From: Streptomyces sp. SID13726
GTDB taxonomy: Bacteria; Actinomycetota; Actinomycetes; Streptomycetales; Streptomycetaceae
Direction: 5' to 3'
NCBI RefSeq assembly: GCF_010548375.1
Contig: NZ_JAAGLY010000002.1
Span: 186,001 to 250,000 of the forward strand
DNA length: 64,000 nt
The position numbers were made by a program, and so were the translations under genes. How positions within the stretch are numbered: position 1 is the stretch's first letter; every line of letters starts with the position of its first letter. Under the pieces are notes generated by a model, which was not told the origin of the DNA, did not search any database, and saw only the letters and a list, made by a program, of their open reading frames with translations. Shown piece after piece: positions 37,720 through 46,159 of this stretch.

Positions 37720-38421
37720 GTGACACACGAACGGGACCGGGAGCGCACACCGGGCGAAGAGACCGCCGAGGTCCTCACGGGCGGGGCCGGGCCCTCGCGG
37801 CTGCGCGGGAGCTGGGAGCGGCGGCCCGTGCGGGCAAGGGCGGTGATCGCCGCGGCTACCGTCGGCGTGCTGGCCGTCGGCGGCACGGTCGCCTACGCGG
37901 CGACCTCGGACGGCACCGGCGACGGGACCACGGCTGCGGCCTCCCCGACCCCGGCCCCTACGTCGAAGGGCCCTTCCGAGGGCCACGGGCCCCGGTTCCG
38001 TCTCGGCGGCGGTGGCGTGCACGGCGAGGAGACCGTCAAGGACCCGGACTCCGGCGACTGGGTCGTCCGCGTCTGGCAGCGCGGCACCGTCGAGAAGGCG
38101 GACGGCGACCAGGTCACCGTCAGGAGCGAGGACGGCACCGCGTGGACGTGGACGGTGGGCAAGGACGCCAAGGTCCTCCGGGACGGCGAGTCCGGCTCGG
38201 GGGCCGACACCTTCGAGAAGGGCGACACGGTCTACCTGACCGGCAGGCTCTCCGACGACGCCACCAGGTCCGCCGACCTCGCCGTCACCGGTACCGGCAC
38301 CGGCACGGGAACCGGCAAGGACGGATGGCGCGGCGGGTTCCCCGGCCACGGTCCCCGGGACTGGCGTCACGGGGAACCCACGGCCCCGGCGGACCCGGCG
38401 GAGGAGGGCAGGGCGTCCTGA
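37720..38421 (+). CDS. membrane-anchored protein with extracytoplasmic beta domain
   Basis: A 233-residue protein. A hydrophilic N-terminus precedes one membrane helix at about residues 42-62 (AVIAAATVGVLAVGGTVAYAAT), then a Ser/Thr/Pro linker and a beta-rich domain with RGTVEKADGDQVTVRSEDGTAWTWTVG and KGDTVYLTGRLSDDATRSADLAV, the repeat pattern of small DUF5666-like OB-fold domains. A Gly-rich tail closes it. The GTG at 37720 has GGAGCG-type sequence upstream. Its 3' end overlaps the converging MFS gene by 55 bases. Function unknown. Confidence 0.7.
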   Translation: MTHERDRERTPGEETAEVLTGGAGPSRLRGSWERRPVRARAVIAAATVGVLAVGGTVAYAATSDGTGDGTTAAASPTPAPTSKGPSEGHGPRFRLGGGGVHGEETVKDPDSGDWVVRVWQRGTVEKADGDQVTVRSEDGTAWTWTVGKDAKVLRDGESGSGADTFEKGDTVYLTGRLSDDATRSADLAVTGTGTGTGTGKDGWRGGFPGHGPRDWRHGEPTAPADPAEEGRAS

Positions 38422-39635
38422 GGCTCGTCCTTCGCGGCAGCCGGTCGCCACGGCAGCAGGACCGGGGTCGCCAGCAGCAGGAGACCGGCGAGCGCGATCG
38501 CCGTACGGGTGCCGATCGGTCCGGCCAGCAGGCCCCACAGGGCGGTCAGGGCCGCGGTGGTGAGCTTCCCGGTGATCGACCAGGCGGAGAGCGTACGGGT
38601 CACCCGGTCCGTCGGTGTCATGTCGAGCCGGTAGGTGGCGAACACCGGGTTGAAGACCCCGCAGCTGGTGATGACCCCGAGTTCGATGACCATGACGAGC
38701 ACCAGCCCCGCCGTACCGGGGCCGACGAAGGCCAGGCCGAGCGGCCAGCACACGCGCAGCACGCCGCTGACGATCAGGACGCGGTGCCGGCCGTACCGGT
38801 CGACCAGGGGCCGGGCGATCCGTGAGCCGAGCAGTCCGCCCAGGCAGGGGGCCGCGAAGGCGAGGCCGTACTGCCAGGGGGCGAAGCCGAGCGGGCCCAG
38901 CATGAGCACGGTGAGCAGCGGCACGGGCACCATGATCAGGGTGTTGACCAGGACCGTGTTGAAGAACAGGGGGCGCAGCGCGGGGCTGGTCAGGATGTAC
39001 CGCCAGCCCTCCAGGAGCGAGCCCTTCGCGGCCGCGGCGGGCTTGCCGGGCAGGGGCTCGCCGCCGCCCATCGCGCGGAGCCCCAGTGCCGAGAGCAGAT
39101 AGCTCACGGCGTCGGCCACCAGGGTCGTCACGGGTCCGAACACCCCGATGGCGGCCCCGCCGAGCGGAGGTCCGACGACGATGGACGTCCAGTTCGTGGC
39201 CTCGAACCGCCCGTTCGCGACCAGCAGGTCCTCCGCGGGCAGGAGGTGCTTCAGGAAGGCCCCGGAGGCCGCGCCGAAGGTGATGTCGGCCGCGGAAACG
39301 ACCACGGACACGGTCAGCAGCTGGACGAAGGTGAGGGCGCCGAGCGCGTAGGCGGTGGGCACGCTCAGCAGGGCGGCGAAGCGCACCAGGTCCATCGCGA
39401 CCATCACCGGCCTCTTGCGGCGGAACTCCACCCAGGGCCCGAGCGGCGCCGCCACCACGGCCCCGACCGCCAGTCCCGCGGCGGCCAGCGCGGACACCGC
39501 CGCCGGACCGGCGTGCAGGACCACGACGGCGATCAGCGGGAAGGCCCCGAAGGACAGCGACGTACCGAACGCGCTGACCCCGTAGGCCGCCCACAGCCAC
39601 CCGAACCGCCGCCCCAGCGACCTCGTCCCGCTCAA
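38367..39635 (-). CDS. MFS transporter
   Basis: About 422 residues with 10-12 membrane helices, related to the enterobactin-exporter-like MFS group. Visible marks are WLWAAYGVSAFGTSLSFGAFPLIAVVV, FRRKRPVMVAMD as the loop 2-3 signature and GSRIARPLVDRYGRHRVLIVSG. The start is uncertain: I chose TTG at 39635 with GAGGGGGG upstream, because upstream sequence is not membrane-like and would run into the LysR promoter. It is divergent from a LysR gene with a 9-bp inverted repeat between them. Its last 18 codons overlap the converging gene. Confidence 0.8.
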   Translation of the reverse strand: MSGTRSLGRRFGWLWAAYGVSAFGTSLSFGAFPLIAVVVLHAGPAAVSALAAAGLAVGAVVAAPLGPWVEFRRKRPVMVAMDLVRFAALLSVPTAYALGALTFVQLLTVSVVVSAADITFGAASGAFLKHLLPAEDLLVANGRFEATNWTSIVVGPPLGGAAIGVFGPVTTLVADAVSYLLSALGLRAMGGGEPLPGKPAAAAKGSLLEGWRYILTSPALRPLFFNTVLVNTLIMVPVPLLTVLMLGPLGFAPWQYGLAFAAPCLGGLLGSRIARPLVDRYGRHRVLIVSGVLRVCWPLGLAFVGPGTAGLVLVMVIELGVITSCGVFNPVFATYRLDMTPTDRVTRTLSAWSITGKLTTAALTALWGLLAGPIGTRTAIALAGLLLLATPVLLPWRPAAAKDEPQDALPSSAGSAGAVGSP

Positions 39636-39726
39636 CCCACGCCCCCCTCGTTCGCCGACCGCGCGTCGGCCGACGTCATCAAACCGGGAGGTGGGGCCCC
39701 CTTTCAAACAACCGGCGTACCAGGTA

Positions 39727-39747
39727 CCCACAACCACGGGTTGTGGG
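39727..39747. promoter_or_regulatory. operator-like inverted repeat between MFS and LysR genes
   Basis: CCCACAACC (39727-39735) and GGTTGTGGG (39739-39747) are perfect 9-bp arms around a 3-bp spacer, 22 bases before the LysR start. Position and symmetry fit the recognition and autoregulatory site of the LysR protein encoded next to it. Confidence 0.65.
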
Positions 39748-39768
39748 GTGAGGGCCTAGGCTGCGCGC

Positions 39769-40692
39769 ATGGATCTCGACGCCGTGGGCACCTTCGTCGC
39801 CGTGGCGGACGCGGGGCGGTTCCAGGAGGCCGCCGACCGGCTGGGGATCACCCAGCAGGCCGTGTCCAAGCGGGTCGCCGCGCTGGAGAGGGACCTCGGG
39901 GCGCGGCTGTTCACCCGCACCCCGCGCGGGGCCCGGCTCACCATCGACGGACAGGCGTTCCTGCCGCACGCCCGCGAACTCCTGCGGGTCGCGGAGCGGG
40001 CGGCCGACTCGGTACGGCCGGGCAGCCGGGCCCTGCGGGTGGACGTCATCGGGCGCCGGCTCGCGCCCGCGGAGCTGCTGCGCGGTTTCCACCGCGCGCA
40101 TCCCGGCATCGAGCTGGACGTCGTCACCCTCTTCGACGCCGACGCGGCCCTCGCCGCCATCCGGTCCGGCACCATCGACGCCTCCTTCCGTGCCGTACCG
40201 CACGCACGGCAGTCGGCCGACGGCCTCGCGTCCGAGCGGGTCTACGACGAGCCCGTACAGCTGCTCACCGGGCCGGACCACGCGCTCGCCGGCGCCCGCA
40301 CGGTCACGCCGGCCGGTCTGGTCGGGCACCGCATCTGGATGCCGGGCCTGGTCGCGGGCACCGAGTGGGGCACCTACTACGACGATCTCGCCGCCGCCTT
40401 CGGTCTCACCATCGAGGTGACCGGCCCCGACTTCGGGACCGATCCGCTGCTCGACACCATCGCGGACTCACCGGGTCTCGCGACCCTGGTCAGCGAGCTG
40501 ACCCGGCTCGTCTGGCCCGCCGACCAGGACCTGCGCCGCATCCCGGTGCACGGGCCCACACCGGTCTATCCGCACTCCCTGATCTGGCGCGCCGACAATC
40601 CGCATCCGGCGATCGCCGCGCTCCGGGCCCACCTCCACACCACGCGGCCGGAACCGCCGGGGGCGGAGACGTGGGCGCCGGGCTGGGCCTGA
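39769..40692 (+). CDS. LysR family transcriptional regulator
   Basis: A 307-residue LysR regulator. The HTH is in LDAVGTFVAVADAGRFQEAADRLGITQQAVSKRVAALE and the substrate domain begins at ALRVDVIGRRL near residue 87. DASFRAVP and LIWRADNPHP match ligand-domain contact strands. It lies divergent from the MFS transporter gene and probably activates it with a co-inducer that may be the transported compound. The ATG at 39769 starts at the canonical MDLDAV. Confidence 0.9.
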   Translation: MDLDAVGTFVAVADAGRFQEAADRLGITQQAVSKRVAALERDLGARLFTRTPRGARLTIDGQAFLPHARELLRVAERAADSVRPGSRALRVDVIGRRLAPAELLRGFHRAHPGIELDVVTLFDADAALAAIRSGTIDASFRAVPHARQSADGLASERVYDEPVQLLTGPDHALAGARTVTPAGLVGHRIWMPGLVAGTEWGTYYDDLAAAFGLTIEVTGPDFGTDPLLDTIADSPGLATLVSELTRLVWPADQDLRRIPVHGPTPVYPHSLIWRADNPHPAIAALRAHLHTTRPEPPGAETWAPGWA

Positions 40693-40745
40693 GCAAGAGC
40701 GCTGTGTCGTCGTGCCCGTCCCCATGCCGGGCCTGAGCCCCGGCC

Positions 40746-41537
40746 CTACGTCCTCGTCCCCACCACGACATGGGCGTAGAACTCCTCGGAGACCGCCAGC
40801 CGGGTCGTGAGCCCGCTGCGGGTGAAGGCGTCGACGGCGGCGGAGGCCTGGCGTTCGCTGGTCTCGACGAGGAGGCAGCCGCCCGGCGCGAGCCAGCGGG
40901 GTGCCTCGGCGGCGACGCGGCGCAGGATGTCGAGGCCGTCGGTGCCGCCGTCGAGGGCGACCAGGGGTTCGTGGTCGCGGGCCTCGGCGGGCAACAGGCC
41001 GACCTCGTCGGTGGGCACGTAGGGGACGTTGGCCGCGAGGATGTCGACCCGGCCGCGCAGTCCGTCGGGCAGGGCCGCGAAGAGGTCGCCGGCGTGGACC
41101 CGGCCGTCGGCGTCGGCGGTGTTGCGGCGGGCGCATTCCACGGCGGCCGGGTCGATGTCGGCGGCGTGCAGCTCGACCGGGCCGAGAGCGGCCGCAAGGG
41201 CGGCGCCGACCGCGCCGGAACCGCAGCACAGGTCGACGACCACGGAGGCGTCCGGCGAGTGCGCGAGGGCCTGGTCGACGAGGAACTCGGTGCGGCGGCG
41301 GGGGACGAAGACGCCGGGGGCCACGGTGATCCGCAGTCCGTGGAACTCGGCCCAGCCGACGACGAGTTCGAGGGGGTGGCCGGTGACCCGGCGGTCCACC
41401 ATGTCGGTCAGTTCGTCGGGGGTGCGGGCGGCGGCGAGGATCAGCCGGGCCTCGTCCTCGGCGAAGACGCAGCCCGCGGTGCGGAGCGCGGTCACGACGG
41501 AGTCGGCGGAGGTGAAGCGGGGCGGGAGTGAGGGCAT
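40746..41537 (-). CDS. PrmC/HemK-like protein-(glutamine-N5) methyltransferase
   Basis: A 263-residue class I methyltransferase with VVDLCCGSGAVGAAL as motif I, AADIDPAAVECARRN as motif II and NVPYVP in place of the NPPY of N-methyltransferases. The FVPRRRTEFLVDQAL segment before motif I is the usual PrmC-type substrate-binding link. The Pro-to-Val change in NPPY and the genome context suggest a paralogue rather than the essential release-factor methyltransferase. It is divergent from a MarR gene across 241 bases. Confidence 0.8.
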   Translation of the reverse strand: MPSLPPRFTSADSVVTALRTAGCVFAEDEARLILAAARTPDELTDMVDRRVTGHPLELVVGWAEFHGLRITVAPGVFVPRRRTEFLVDQALAHSPDASVVVDLCCGSGAVGAALAAALGPVELHAADIDPAAVECARRNTADADGRVHAGDLFAALPDGLRGRVDILAANVPYVPTDEVGLLPAEARDHEPLVALDGGTDGLDILRRVAAEAPRWLAPGGCLLVETSERQASAAVDAFTRSGLTTRLAVSEEFYAHVVVGTRT

Positions 41538-41742
41538 GGGAGCCGGAAGCCTTTCGGAAGCCGAAGGGCGCTCCGGCGGTCACCTACAGACGGTGATCCG
41601 CGCCGGTTCGAGGAGCGAGCGCCCGATCTGACACAGCGTCGATGGGTCTCACCTCCTCGGTTCTCACGGCCGGGACCTCCCGCGGCCGGACGGCCACCCT
41701 ACACCGAAGGCCCGTCCCCACAGCGGGGTTTCCGGGGCCTGA

Positions 41743-41757
41743 GTTGTACTCTGCAAC
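41743..41757. promoter_or_regulatory. MarR-type operator candidate
   Basis: GTTGTACTCTGCAAC has perfect GTTG/CAAC arms and one further inner pair, 21 bases before the MarR start. The position suits autoregulation by the protein encoded next to it. Confidence 0.4.
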
Positions 41758-41778
41758 CAGCACTGCGAGGGAGGTCCG

Positions 41779-42216
41779 GTGGAAGCAGCCACGGCGGTGG
41801 AGACGATCCAGCGCGAGATGACGGTCTTCGCGCGACGGGCCCGGGCCTCGGCGGGGCGGTTGCACCCCGAGCTGTCGCTGGTGTCGTACACCCTGCTCGG
41901 GCATCTGGAGGAGCGCGACGGCTGCCGCGCCACCGACCTGGCCGCCCATTACGCCCTGGACAAGTCCACGGTGAGCCGCCAGGTCGCCGCGCTGGAGCGG
42001 GCCGGTCTGATCGAGCGGCGCCCGGACCCGCAGGACCACCGGGTCCAGGTGCTGCATCTGACCGGGGCGGGGCGCAGCATCCTCGGCCAGGTCACCGTGA
42101 GCCGCCGGGCGGCCGTCGGCGAACGGCTCGCGGACTGGTCCGAGGAGGACCTGGAGCGGTTCGCCGACTACCTCGTGCGCTACAACGCCTGGCCGGAGGC
42201 CGCCGCGCCCAGCTGA
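41779..42216 (+). CDS. MarR family transcriptional regulator
   Basis: A 145-residue MarR regulator. The winged helix is in YTLLGHLEERDGCRATDLAAHYALDKSTVSRQVAALE, with the wing in GLIERRPDPQDHRVQVLHLTGAG. GGGAGG precedes the GTG at 41779. Its target is not certain: it is divergent from the PrmC-like gene and convergent with a GNAT gene. A short inverted repeat before its start may be its own operator. Confidence 0.9.
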   Translation: MEAATAVETIQREMTVFARRARASAGRLHPELSLVSYTLLGHLEERDGCRATDLAAHYALDKSTVSRQVAALERAGLIERRPDPQDHRVQVLHLTGAGRSILGQVTVSRRAAVGERLADWSEEDLERFADYLVRYNAWPEAAAPS

Positions 42217-42225
42217 GCCCGGTCC

Positions 42226-42936
42226 TCAGCCGACCGCCTCCGGCAGCCGCTCCGGTGTCCGTGCCGCGAGGAAGGCGGTCCTGCGGCGGAGCCGGAAGCC
42301 GAGGGACTCGTAGAGCCGGACGGCGTCGGTGTTCCCGGCGCCGGTGTGCAGGAACGGGGTCTCGCCGCGCTCACGGATGCCGTGGGCGACGGCGAGTATC
42401 AGGCGGGTCGCGAGGCCCTGGCCGCGTGCGGCGGGGTCGGTGCAGACCGCGCTGATCTCGGTCCAGCCCGGCGGGTGCAGCCGCTCCCCCGCCATCGCGA
42501 CGAGGGCGCCGTCCCTGCGGATGCCCAGGTAGGTGCCCATCTCGATGGTGCGGGCCAGGAAGGGGCCGGGCCGGGTGCGGGCGATCAGGTCGAGGATCTC
42601 GGGCACGTCGGCGGGGCCGAGGCGGACCGCCTCCGGGTCTGGTGCGGCGGCGAGCCCGTCGTCCACGAACTGGACGCCCTCGACCTGGAAGGTGATCTCC
42701 CAGTCCGCGGGCACCTCGCCCCGGAAGCCCGGCAGCGGCACCTCCGCGCCCGGGCCCGCGAGTGCCGCGAGGTCCGCCCAGTCGACGGCGTCGGGTTCGT
42801 CGGGCAGGGCGAGCCAGGGCGACATGTCGACGGGGTAGCGCAGGACCCGGCCGCGCTTCTCGGCGAAGCGGGCGTGCGGGCCGGTCAGGGAGGCGAGGGC
42901 GGGGTTGTCGAGGACGTGCGGTGTGCCGGCGGTCAT
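42226..42936 (-). CDS. GNAT family N-acetyltransferase
   Basis: A 236-residue protein whose C-terminal half is a GNAT fold: ISAVCTDPAARGQGLATRLI is the acetyl-CoA loop, followed by TPFLHTGAGNTDAVRLYESLGF. The N-terminal half is of the FR47-like type seen in actinomycete GNAT proteins. Substrate is unknown. Its start ATG overlaps the stop of the upstream oxidoreductase gene in ATGA, so both are made from one transcript. Confidence 0.86.
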   Translation of the reverse strand: MTAGTPHVLDNPALASLTGPHARFAEKRGRVLRYPVDMSPWLALPDEPDAVDWADLAALAGPGAEVPLPGFRGEVPADWEITFQVEGVQFVDDGLAAAPDPEAVRLGPADVPEILDLIARTRPGPFLARTIEMGTYLGIRRDGALVAMAGERLHPPGWTEISAVCTDPAARGQGLATRLILAVAHGIRERGETPFLHTGAGNTDAVRLYESLGFRLRRRTAFLAARTPERLPEAVG

Positions 42937-43859
42937 CGGGCGACCTCGATCACGGTCTTGCCGCGGACATGGCCTTCCTCGACCGTGCGCAGGGCCTCAC
43001 CGGCGCGGTCGAGGGGGAACGTTCCGGTGATGTGCGGGTCCAGGTCGCCGTCGAGCACGAGCCGCGCGACCGCCTCCAGTACGGCCGCGTTGCGCGCCCG
43101 GGTCACGCGGGCGCCGCCCAGCCCGTGCACGACCTCCTCCGGCGCACCCGCGGTGATCAGGCGTGCGCGGTCGACGAGCAACTCGGCGGCCTCGGTGAGG
43201 ACTTCGCCGCCGACGAGGTCGTAGACGGCGTCGATGCCGTCCGGTACGGCGGCCCGCGCGCGCTCGGCCCAGTCCGGGCCCGAGGGGACATGGACGGCGC
43301 CGAGCGACTCGACGAAGTCCTTCTTGCCCGCGCTCGCGACGCCCACGACCCGCAGACCGTCGGCACGGGCGATCTGCACGGCCGCCGCGCCGACTCCGCC
43401 GCCCGCGCCGGTGACCAGCAGGGTCGCGCCCCGGGGCAAGCCGAGCTGGCGGACGCCGTCGTACGCGGTCGCGGCGGCGACGGGCAGGGTGGCGGCGACC
43501 GCGTGGGACAGTTCGGCGGGCTTGTGGGCGGCGATGGCGACCGGTACGAGGGTGTACTCGGCATAGCCCCCGGTCAGGGTGGTGCCGAAGACCTCGTCAC
43601 CGACGGCGAACCCCTCGACGCCCGGGCCGATCTCCTCGACGACTCCGGAGACCTCGCTGCCGAGCACGGCGGGGAATGCGCGGTCGCCGGTCTCGCCGGG
43701 GCGCCGGAACCCCGAGCGGATCTTCCAGTCCACGGGGTTCACCCCCGCCGCACGGACGGCGACCAGGAGCTGACCGGGTCCGGGGCTCGGCCGGTCCACG
43801 TCCACGAACGCCTCGGTCTCCGGTCCGCCGTACCGCGTGAAGACGTACGCCTTGGGCAT
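42933..43859 (-). CDS. zinc-less NADP-dependent medium-chain oxidoreductase (quinone reductase type)
   Basis: A 308-residue MDR-superfamily enzyme. GVNPVDWKIRSG follows the start, and LLVTGAGGGVGAAAVQIAR at about 140-160 is the NADP-binding loop. No structural or catalytic zinc Cys set is visible, so it fits quinone reductases and enoyl reductases of the QOR group. GAGGAAGCAG precedes the ATG at 43859. It is followed by the GNAT gene in an ATGA overlap and is divergent from the molybdopterin oxidoreductase gene. Confidence 0.88.
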   Translation of the reverse strand: MPKAYVFTRYGGPETEAFVDVDRPSPGPGQLLVAVRAAGVNPVDWKIRSGFRRPGETGDRAFPAVLGSEVSGVVEEIGPGVEGFAVGDEVFGTTLTGGYAEYTLVPVAIAAHKPAELSHAVAATLPVAAATAYDGVRQLGLPRGATLLVTGAGGGVGAAAVQIARADGLRVVGVASAGKKDFVESLGAVHVPSGPDWAERARAAVPDGIDAVYDLVGGEVLTEAAELLVDRARLITAGAPEEVVHGLGGARVTRARNAAVLEAVARLVLDGDLDPHITGTFPLDRAGEALRTVEEGHVRGKTVIEVAR

Positions 43860-44028
43860 CTGCTTCCTCACTCTCCTCGCACTGTCACCGGGGCAGCGAC
43901 CCGGCACTCCAGCGCCAAGGAGCGGCGCGCGACGGCTATTCCCGGGGCCGTGGAGTGTTCATACGGCCGCAATGATCGGGGCACTGACCTGGGACGGAGC
44001 ACGCGTGGCGAGAGCGTACGGTTGAAGC

Positions 44029-44634
44029 ATGAACGTCACCCGAGGCTTCACCGGACGCCCCCGCGTCCACAACGCCGGGCTCCCGCCCGGCCAGTACGAC
44101 GCGGGCGACGACTGGCCCGTGCTCTCCGCCGAGGTCACCCCGGACCTGTCGCCGGCCGACTGGACGTTCCGGGTGGACGGGCTGGTCGAGGAACCCCGCA
44201 CCTGGGACTGGGACGAGGCGCACACGCTGCCCCCGTCGGCCTACGAGGGGGACATCCACTGTGTGACGAGCTGGTCGAAGTTCGGGGTGCGGTTCGCGGG
44301 TGTCTCCCTGGACGCGTTCCTGGATGTGGTGCGGCCACATGGGTCCGCCACCCATGCCGTCGCCTACTCGCACACCGGGTACACCACTAATCTCCCGCTC
44401 GCGGACCTGACCGGCGGTCGGGCCTGGATCGCCTGGGAGTACGACGGCAAGCCGCTGCCCGCCGAGCACGGTGGCCCGGCGCGGCTGCTGGTGCCGCACC
44501 TGTACTTCTGGAAGAGCGCCAAGTGGGTCGCGGGGCTGACCCTGCTCGATCACGACGAGCCGGGTTTCTGGGAGCAGAACGGCTATCACGCGCGGGGCAA
44601 CCCGTGGGAGGAGCAGCGGTACTCCGGTGACTGA
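44029..44634 (+). CDS. sulfite-oxidase-fold molybdopterin-dependent oxidoreductase
   Basis: A 201-residue soluble protein with the core sulfite-oxidase domain. WTFRVDGLVEEPRTWDWDE leads into IHCVTSWSKFG, whose Cys 78 should be the molybdenum ligand, and GYTTNLPLADL and LLVPHLYFWKSAKWV follow. There is no signal peptide, haem domain or dimerisation domain, so it is a minimal cytoplasmic version. The next gene, a ferredoxin/flavin reductase, overlaps it by eight bases and is likely its electron partner. Substrate unknown; related MsrP proteins reduce sulfoxides. Confidence 0.88.
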   Translation: MNVTRGFTGRPRVHNAGLPPGQYDAGDDWPVLSAEVTPDLSPADWTFRVDGLVEEPRTWDWDEAHTLPPSAYEGDIHCVTSWSKFGVRFAGVSLDAFLDVVRPHGSATHAVAYSHTGYTTNLPLADLTGGRAWIAWEYDGKPLPAEHGGPARLLVPHLYFWKSAKWVAGLTLLDHDEPGFWEQNGYHARGNPWEEQRYSGD

Positions 44635-45382
44635 GACCTTCGCCCCCGAGACGCGGTTCGCCGTCCCCGGCCGCATCGCGGTCAGCAACCGGGCCGCCGC
44701 GGTGTGGCAGACGGCCACGCTCACCGAGATCCGCCGCGAAACCCCGCACGCCTCCACGTTCCGCTTCGCGGTGCCCGACTGGCAGGGGCATCTGCCCGGC
44801 CAGCATCTGATGCTGCGGCTGACCGCCGAGGACGGCTACACCGCCCAGCGGCACTACTCGATCGCGTCGGCGCCCGAGGACTCCGGGCACATCGAGCTGA
44901 CCCTGGACCACGTCGAGGGCGGTGAGGTCTCGGGCTGGTTCCACAGCGTGGCCGAGCCGGGTGACGAGGTGCAGGTGCGCGGTCCGTTGAGCGGCTTCTT
45001 CGCCTGGCCCGGTGACCGGCCCGCGCTGCTGATCGGCGCCGGGTCCGGGGTCGTACCGCTGATGTCGATGGTGCGCCACCACCGGGCGCGCGGGCTCTCG
45101 GTGCCGCTGCGGCTGCTGGTGTCGGCGCGCGGCCCCGAGGAGCTGATCTACGCGCGGGAGTTCGGTGCCGAGACCACACCGGTGTTCACCCGGAACGCAC
45201 CGGAGGGTGTGCGGGTGGGACGTATGGCGGCCGCACATGTGGCACCGCTCCTGGCCGAGCAGCCCGAGGGTGGGTGGGAGGCCTATGTGTGCGGTTCCAA
45301 CGCGTTCGCCGAGCATGCCTCACGGCTGCTGGTGGCGGCCGGGCAGCCGGTGGACCGGATCCGGATCGAGCGCTTCGGCTGA
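44627..45382 (+). CDS. ferredoxin reductase-like FAD/NAD(P) oxidoreductase
   Basis: A 251-residue flavin reductase of the ferredoxin-NADP reductase fold. HYSIASAPE binds FAD, GPLSGFFAWPG follows, GAGSGVVPLMSMVRH binds the pyridine nucleotide, and YVCGSNAFAE is the C-terminal Cys-Gly motif. No 2Fe-2S domain is attached. The GTG overlaps the upstream molybdopterin gene by eight bases, strongly suggesting that it supplies electrons to, or takes them from, that enzyme. Confidence 0.9.
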   Translation: MTETFAPETRFAVPGRIAVSNRAAAVWQTATLTEIRRETPHASTFRFAVPDWQGHLPGQHLMLRLTAEDGYTAQRHYSIASAPEDSGHIELTLDHVEGGEVSGWFHSVAEPGDEVQVRGPLSGFFAWPGDRPALLIGAGSGVVPLMSMVRHHRARGLSVPLRLLVSARGPEELIYAREFGAETTPVFTRNAPEGVRVGRMAAAHVAPLLAEQPEGGWEAYVCGSNAFAEHASRLLVAAGQPVDRIRIERFG

Positions 45383-45493
45383 CTTGCGGGACCGCACCGC
45401 ACGTATGTGTGCTCTCCCACAAGTGAACGACAATGGGAGGCGGGTACTACATCTGTGTGACCACTCGCAGGCGTGCGTGGTGCGGAGGTCGAC

Positions 45494-46078
45494 ATGCGAA
45501 CCCGGGTGCGCGGCTGGCGCTGGCGGCGCAATCCGCTCAGGCGCCGGTCGGACGTAGTGGAGGCGTGGACGGTACTGGCCGTCGCGCTCCTGCTCTTCCT
45601 GGGTGCCCCCTTGGCCGGCGCGGCCGTGGGCTGGTGGGCGCACGACGACGCGCGTTCGGTCGCGGCCGTGCAGCGGGCCGAGCGGCACCGGGTCCGCGCC
45701 GAGGTCGTCGGCCGGGTCCCCGACTCGTTGCCCACGGTCCAGGGCGGGCGTGAGCACACCTCCCGGGTGACCGTGCGCTGGACGCAGGCCGGTGGTGCCG
45801 CGAAGACGGCCACGGCACGTGTTCCGGCGGGCACCCACCAGGGCGACACGGTCGACGTGTGGTTCGACTCCCGGGGCCGGAGCGTGCCCGCGCCGCCCGA
45901 CGAGACCGCGGTCTGGCAGCACACGGTGACGATGGGCGCGTGCGGTGCGGGCGGCGCGGTCGCCCTGATCCTGCTCGGCCGCTCGATCCTCCGCGGCGCC
46001 ACCCACCGCCGCCGCCTCGCCGAGTGGGAACGGGACTGGGCCCTGACCGAGCCGCAGTGGACTCGACGGCGGGCCTGA
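45494..46078 (+). CDS. Rv1733c-like membrane protein
   Basis: A 194-residue protein with two membrane helices (about 28-48 and 145-165) enclosing an extracytoplasmic beta domain: VRAEVVGRVPDSL, TSRVTVRWTQAGG, VPAGTHQGDTVDVWFDSRG. The N-terminus is very basic (RTRVRGWRWRRNPLRRRSD). This is the pattern of the Rv1733c family of mycobacteria and streptomycetes, which has no known function. GGAGGTCGAC precedes the ATG at 45494. Confidence 0.78.
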   Translation: MRTRVRGWRWRRNPLRRRSDVVEAWTVLAVALLLFLGAPLAGAAVGWWAHDDARSVAAVQRAERHRVRAEVVGRVPDSLPTVQGGREHTSRVTVRWTQAGGAAKTATARVPAGTHQGDTVDVWFDSRGRSVPAPPDETAVWQHTVTMGACGAGGAVALILLGRSILRGATHRRRLAEWERDWALTEPQWTRRRA

Positions 46079-46099
46079 CGGGGGGTGCGCTTCCGCGGG

Positions 46100-46116
46100 C
46101 GGGACGGAAGTCGTCC
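46100..46116. terminator. hairpin between convergent genes
   Basis: GGGACG and CGTCCC pair perfectly around GAAGT, midway in the 81-base gap between the ends of the Rv1733c-like gene and the deaminase gene. It could terminate both. No T-tract is present. Confidence 0.35.
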
Positions 46117-46159
46117 CCTCTCCCGGGACAGCGTGCCCGTTCCGGCTCACAGGCCCGCC

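Noticed and set aside
40681..40738. A repeat of the LysR gene end (gggcctgagc twice)
   Set aside because: Only about 12 bases match and the copies are 45 bases apart, which GC-rich DNA can give by chance.
41584..41650. A possible leader peptide before the PrmC-like gene
   Set aside because: AGGAGG is present, but no start codon lies at a suitable distance, so a leader peptide cannot be supported.
45404..45557. A Cys-containing short frame (MCALPQVNDNG...) ahead of the Rv1733c-like gene
   Set aside because: It overlaps the start of a better supported gene, no ribosome-binding site was seen, and its Cys pattern matches no family I know.
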